Shown here one piece after another: positions 12,421 through 15,136 of a DNA stretch of 15,136 nt. The position numbers and the translations under genes were made by a program. The notes under the pieces are model-generated. The model was not told the origin of the DNA, ran no database searches, and worked only from the letters and a program-made list of their open reading frames with translations. Position 1 is the first letter of the stretch. Every line of letters starts with the position of its first letter. Source of the stretch: Coriobacteriaceae bacterium (GTDB taxonomy: Bacteria; Actinomycetota; Coriobacteriia; Coriobacteriales; QAMH01); NCBI GenBank assembly GCA_004553405.1, contig SFLO01000004.1, positions 1 to 15,136 on the forward strand, read 5' to 3'.

Positions 12421-15136
12421 CTACTCGGCCCGCGCCTCCCTCTCCGCCTCCTCCTTGTTGCTGAAGGCGACGGCGATCATCAGCTTGATGCGGTTGAGCT
12501 GGTTGACCTCGGAGGCGCCGGGGTCGTAGTCCACGGCGACGATGTTGGTCTGGGGATAGCGGCGGCGGAGCTCCTTGATCACGGACTTGCCCACAACGTG
12601 GTTGGGCAGGCACGCGAAGGGCTGCGCGCACACGATGTTGGGCGTACCGCCCTTGATGAGCTCGACCATCTCGCCGGTGAGCAGCCAGCCCTCGCCCATG
12701 GTGTTGCACAGATCCAAGATCTCGCCCGCACCTTCGGCGGTTTCCCAGATGGTGCCGAAGGGCTCGAAGCGCTTGCTCTCGCGCAGGGCTTTGCGGATGG
12801 GCTCGCGCAGGTGCTCGAGGTAGTTCACCAGGTTACGGAAGACGACGTCGTTCTTCTTGTTGGGGACCAGCGTCTGATGGCGGAAGACGCGGTTTGCCAG
12901 GCCGAAGAGGAAGAAGTCCACCAAGCCGGGAACGTTGGCCTCGCAGCCCTCCTCCTCGATGACCTTCACAACCTCGTTGTTGGCGGTGGGGTGGAACTTG
13001 ACCAAGATCTCTCCCACCACGCCCACGCGGGGTTTGCTGCCGAAGTCGACGCAGGGGAGCTCGTCGAACTCGCGCACGATCGTGCCGTAGAGCTTCTTGG
13101 CCTCGCGCAGCTTCATGGTGGCCACGGTCTCGTTCAGGTAGGCCATCCACTTCTCGAACAGGGCGTTGGCGCTGCCGGGCACGGCCTCGTAGGGGCGCAC
13201 GCGATAGAGCAGCATCATCAGCAGGTCGCCCATGAGCAGGGCGGGGATCGCCGCCTTGAGCATGGGGGGCGTGAGGTTCCAGCCGGAGTTCGACTCGTTG
13301 GTGGAGCCCAGGGCCAGGGCCACCACGGGCACGTGGCCGTAGCCCGCCTCCTTGAGGCCCTTGCGGATGAGCGAGATGTAGTTGGTGGCGCGGCAGCCGC
13401 CGCCGGTCTGGCTGATCATGACAGCCGTGCGGCTCATGTCATAGCGTCCGCTGGTGACAGCCTCGAGGATCTGGCCGGTGACCAGGATCGAGGGGTAGCA
13501 GATGTCGTTGTTGACGTACTTGAGACCGGCCTCCACGGCACCGGGGTCGACGGCGGGTAGCAGCTCCATGTTGTAGCCGAAGCGCTTGAACACGGGGATG
13601 AGCAGCTCGAAGTGGATGGGCGACATCTGGGGGGCCAGGATGGTCCAGCCCTCCTCCTTCATCTCCTTGGTGAACTCCACGCGGGGGAACTCCGTCGACT
13701 CCGCCTCGCGCTGGATGTCGAAGTGCCCGGTGGGGCTGCAGCCGCAGACCTTGATGTTGTCGTAGATGGCCTTGTCGAGCGCTTCCTCGTCGAGCATGGA
13801 CGAGGCGTCGCTGTGCTGGCGCAGGGCGGCCAGCAGCGAGCGCAGGCGGATGCGGGCGGCGCCGAGGTTCGAGACCTCGTCGATCTTGAGGCAGGTGTAG
13901 ACCTTGCCGCTGCCCTCGAGAATCTCCTGCACCTCGTCTGTGGTGAGGGCGTCCAGGCCGCAGCCGAAGCTGTTGAGCTGGATGAGGTCGAGGTCGTTGC
14001 GCTGGGTAACCACCTTGGCCGCGCGGTAGAGGCGGGTGTGGTACATCCACTGGTCGTAAACGCGCAGGTTGCGCTGCACCTGGCCCAGGTGCGCCACGGA
14101 GTCCTCCGTGAGCACCGCCAGGCCGTAGCTGGTGATCAGCTCGGGGATGGCGTGGTTGATCTCTCGGTCGTTGTGATAGGGGCGCCCCGCCAGCACGATG
14201 CCGTGCCCGCCGGTTTCCTCCAGCCAGCGCAGGACCTCCTCGCCCTTGGCCTGCATGGCGGCCTTGAAGCCCTCGTCAACGCCCCAGGCGACCTCGACGG
14301 CGTCGTCGATCTCCTGGCGCGAGGGGAAGAGCTCGCCGGCCACGCGCACGCCCTTGGCGGCGAGCTGCTCGTGGCGCTTGACGTTAAGCTGCTCGAAGAG
14401 GCGCAGCTTGAGGGCCTCCTTGTCGTGGTAGGGCAGGAAGGGGTTGAGGAAGTCGATGCTCGAGCCCCTCAGCTCGTCGACGTTGAGCTTGAGCGCCTCG
14501 CTGTAGCTCATGACGATGGGGCAGTTGTAGTGGTTGTTGGCCGTCTCGTCTTCCTGGCGCTCCCAGCGCGCGCAGGGCATCCAGATGAAGTCGATGTCGC
14601 GCTGCAGCAGGTCCATGATGTGGCCGTGGCTCAGCTTGGCGGGGTAGCAGACGCTTTCCGAGGGCATCGACTCGATGCCGGCCTCGTAGGTCTTCTTCGA
14701 GCTGGACTCGCTCAGCTCGACGTGATAGCCCAGCGTGGTGAAGAAGCTGTGCCAGAAGGGGTAGTTCTCGTACATGTTGAGCGCGCGGGGGATACCCACG
14801 GAGCCGTACTTGGCCTCTGCGCGCGGCAGACACTCGCGGTCGAAGAGCAGGTGCTCCTTGAACTCGTAGAGGTTGGGCACCTTGGCCAGGGCGTCTGCGT
14901 TGCCGGCGCCCTTCTCGCAGCGGTTGCCCGTGATGAAGCGGTGGTGCTTGCCGGTTTGCGGGTCCTTGCCGAAGTCGTTGATGGTGAGCAGGCAGTTGTT
15001 GTCGCACTTCTTGCAGCGCACCGTGGTGTGCTTGATCTGGAGCTGGTCGATCTGCTCCGGCGTGAGCAGGGTGGACCCCTCTCCCGTGGCGCGGTCGCGG
15101 GCGAGCAGGGCCGCGCCGTAGGCACCCATGTTGCCG
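12421..15136 (-). CDS. Giant acyl-CoA dehydratase activase-related protein, C-terminal ~905 residues (N-terminus off window)
   Basis: The frame is open through the window edge; the ATG at 15129 is internal, since codons for Gly-Asn precede it. The visible start GNMGAYGAALLARDR looks like the end of a BadF/BcrA-type ATPase domain. The rest is the long C-terminal half (DUF2229-type) of proteins usually near 1,400 residues. Cys motifs suit Fe-S binding: CKKCDNNC with a later NRCEKGAG, NSFGCGLDA, VCGCSPTGHFD and TGGGCRATNY. The N-terminal part of the family resembles activators of 2-hydroxyacyl-CoA dehydratases, which use ATP to fire an electron into the enzyme; the C-terminal part resembles dehydratase subunits. 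The actual reaction of these giant fusions is not established. No dehydratase subunit genes are visible. Ile codons are ATC throughout the parts checked, matching asd. It ends in a charged Glu/Arg tail, 28 bases from the bidirectional terminator. Confidence 0.85.
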   Translation of the reverse strand, partial: GNMGAYGAALLARDRATGEGSTLLTPEQIDQLQIKHTTVRCKKCDNNCLLTINDFGKDPQTGKHHRFITGNRCEKGAGNADALAKVPNLYEFKEHLLFDRECLPRAEAKYGSVGIPRALNMYENYPFWHSFFTTLGYHVELSESSSKKTYEAGIESMPSESVCYPAKLSHGHIMDLLQRDIDFIWMPCARWERQEDETANNHYNCPIVMSYSEALKLNVDELRGSSIDFLNPFLPYHDKEALKLRLFEQLNVKRHEQLAAKGVRVAGELFPSRQEIDDAVEVAWGVDEGFKAAMQAKGEEVLRWLEETGGHGIVLAGRPYHNDREINHAIPELITSYGLAVLTEDSVAHLGQVQRNLRVYDQWMYHTRLYRAAKVVTQRNDLDLIQLNSFGCGLDALTTDEVQEILEGSGKVYTCLKIDEVSNLGAARIRLRSLLAALRQHSDASSMLDEEALDKAIYDNIKVCGCSPTGHFDIQREAESTEFPRVEFTKEMKEEGWTILAPQMSPIHFELLIPVFKRFGYNMELLPAVDPGAVEAGLKYVNNDICYPSILVTGQILEAVTSGRYDMSRTAVMISQTGGGCRATNYISLIRKGLKEAGYGHVPVVALALGSTNESNSGWNLTPPMLKAAIPALLMGDLLMMLLYRVRPYEAVPGSANALFEKWMAYLNETVATMKLREAKKLYGTIVREFDELPCVDFGSKPRVGVVGEILVKFHPTANNEVVKVIEEEGCEANVPGLVDFFLFGLANRVFRHQTLVPNKKNDVVFRNLVNYLEHLREPIRKALRESKRFEPFGTIWETAEGAGEILDLCNTMGEGWLLTGEMVELIKGGTPNIVCAQPFACLPNHVVGKSVIKELRRRYPQTNIVAVDYDPGASEVNQLNRIKLMIAVAFSNKEEAEREARAE

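Noticed and set aside
12250..13560. 436-codon plus-strand frame across the asd end and the activase
   Set aside because: It crosses the asd stop in another frame and the perfect terminator, and is antisense to a recognised protein.
1..15136. CRISPR array, tRNA/rRNA genes, insertion sequences, prophage or defence genes
   Set aside because: No regularly spaced repeats, tRNA-like cloverleaf with conserved arms, transposase or phage protein was seen on either strand by eye.

Overview
The window reads as two different genomic backgrounds joined near position 7200. Positions 1 to about 7200 look clostridial (Bacillota-like, high GC). Isoleucine there is written mostly ATA: 14 of 14 Ile codons in the radical SAM gene, 10 of 12 in its neighbour (the other two ATT), and 30 of 41 in the histidine kinase. 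The proteins are clostridial in type: a sulfatase maturase very like the Clostridium perfringens enzyme, an Mrp ATPase with an N-terminal Cys cluster, and a TM1266-family regulator. Positions 7201 to 15136 look like Coriobacteriia (Collinsella/Olsenella type, inferred). Isoleucine is almost always ATC there: 17 ATC, 1 ATT and no ATA in asd, and 8 of 9 ATC in the DUF47 gene. Taxon names are inference from protein style; the codon counts are read from the sequence.

Left half. A minus-strand pair (TM1266-like regulator, then the 5' part of a FecCD-type ABC permease running off the window) starts from a good promoter with a terminator-like hairpin in its leader. A divergent, back-to-back promoter drives a plus-strand pair: an anaerobic sulfatase-maturase-type radical SAM/SPASM enzyme overlapping a transglutaminase-like protein. 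A hairpin-rich stretch with a possible 41-codon ORF and a bidirectional terminator follows. Then come three minus-strand genes: an Mrp/NBP35 Fe-S carrier ATPase with its own promoter, an aldo-keto reductase carrying two 4Fe-4S motifs, and a PhoR-like histidine kinase.

Right half. Reading down the minus strand: a BaiN/HI0933-type flavoprotein, a Pit phosphate transporter, a DUF47 (PhoU-like) protein and a PhoB-like response regulator. The regulator's stop overlaps the kinase start by four bases (GTGA). Pit, DUF47, regulator and kinase together make a coherent phosphate uptake and sensing module, but the module straddles the composition break. Further right, asd (lysine/threonine/methionine pathway) lies on the plus strand and converges, through a perfect bidirectional terminator, on a giant acyl-CoA dehydratase activase-like protein cut by the window edge.

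The main question is whether the join is a metagenome assembly chimera or a real transfer. No rRNA, tRNA, CRISPR array, insertion sequence or phage gene was seen. No gene-free stretch exceeds 300 bases; the longest are 2908-3140 (about 233 bases), 11047-11254 and 3960-4153, and each is described in the feature list.
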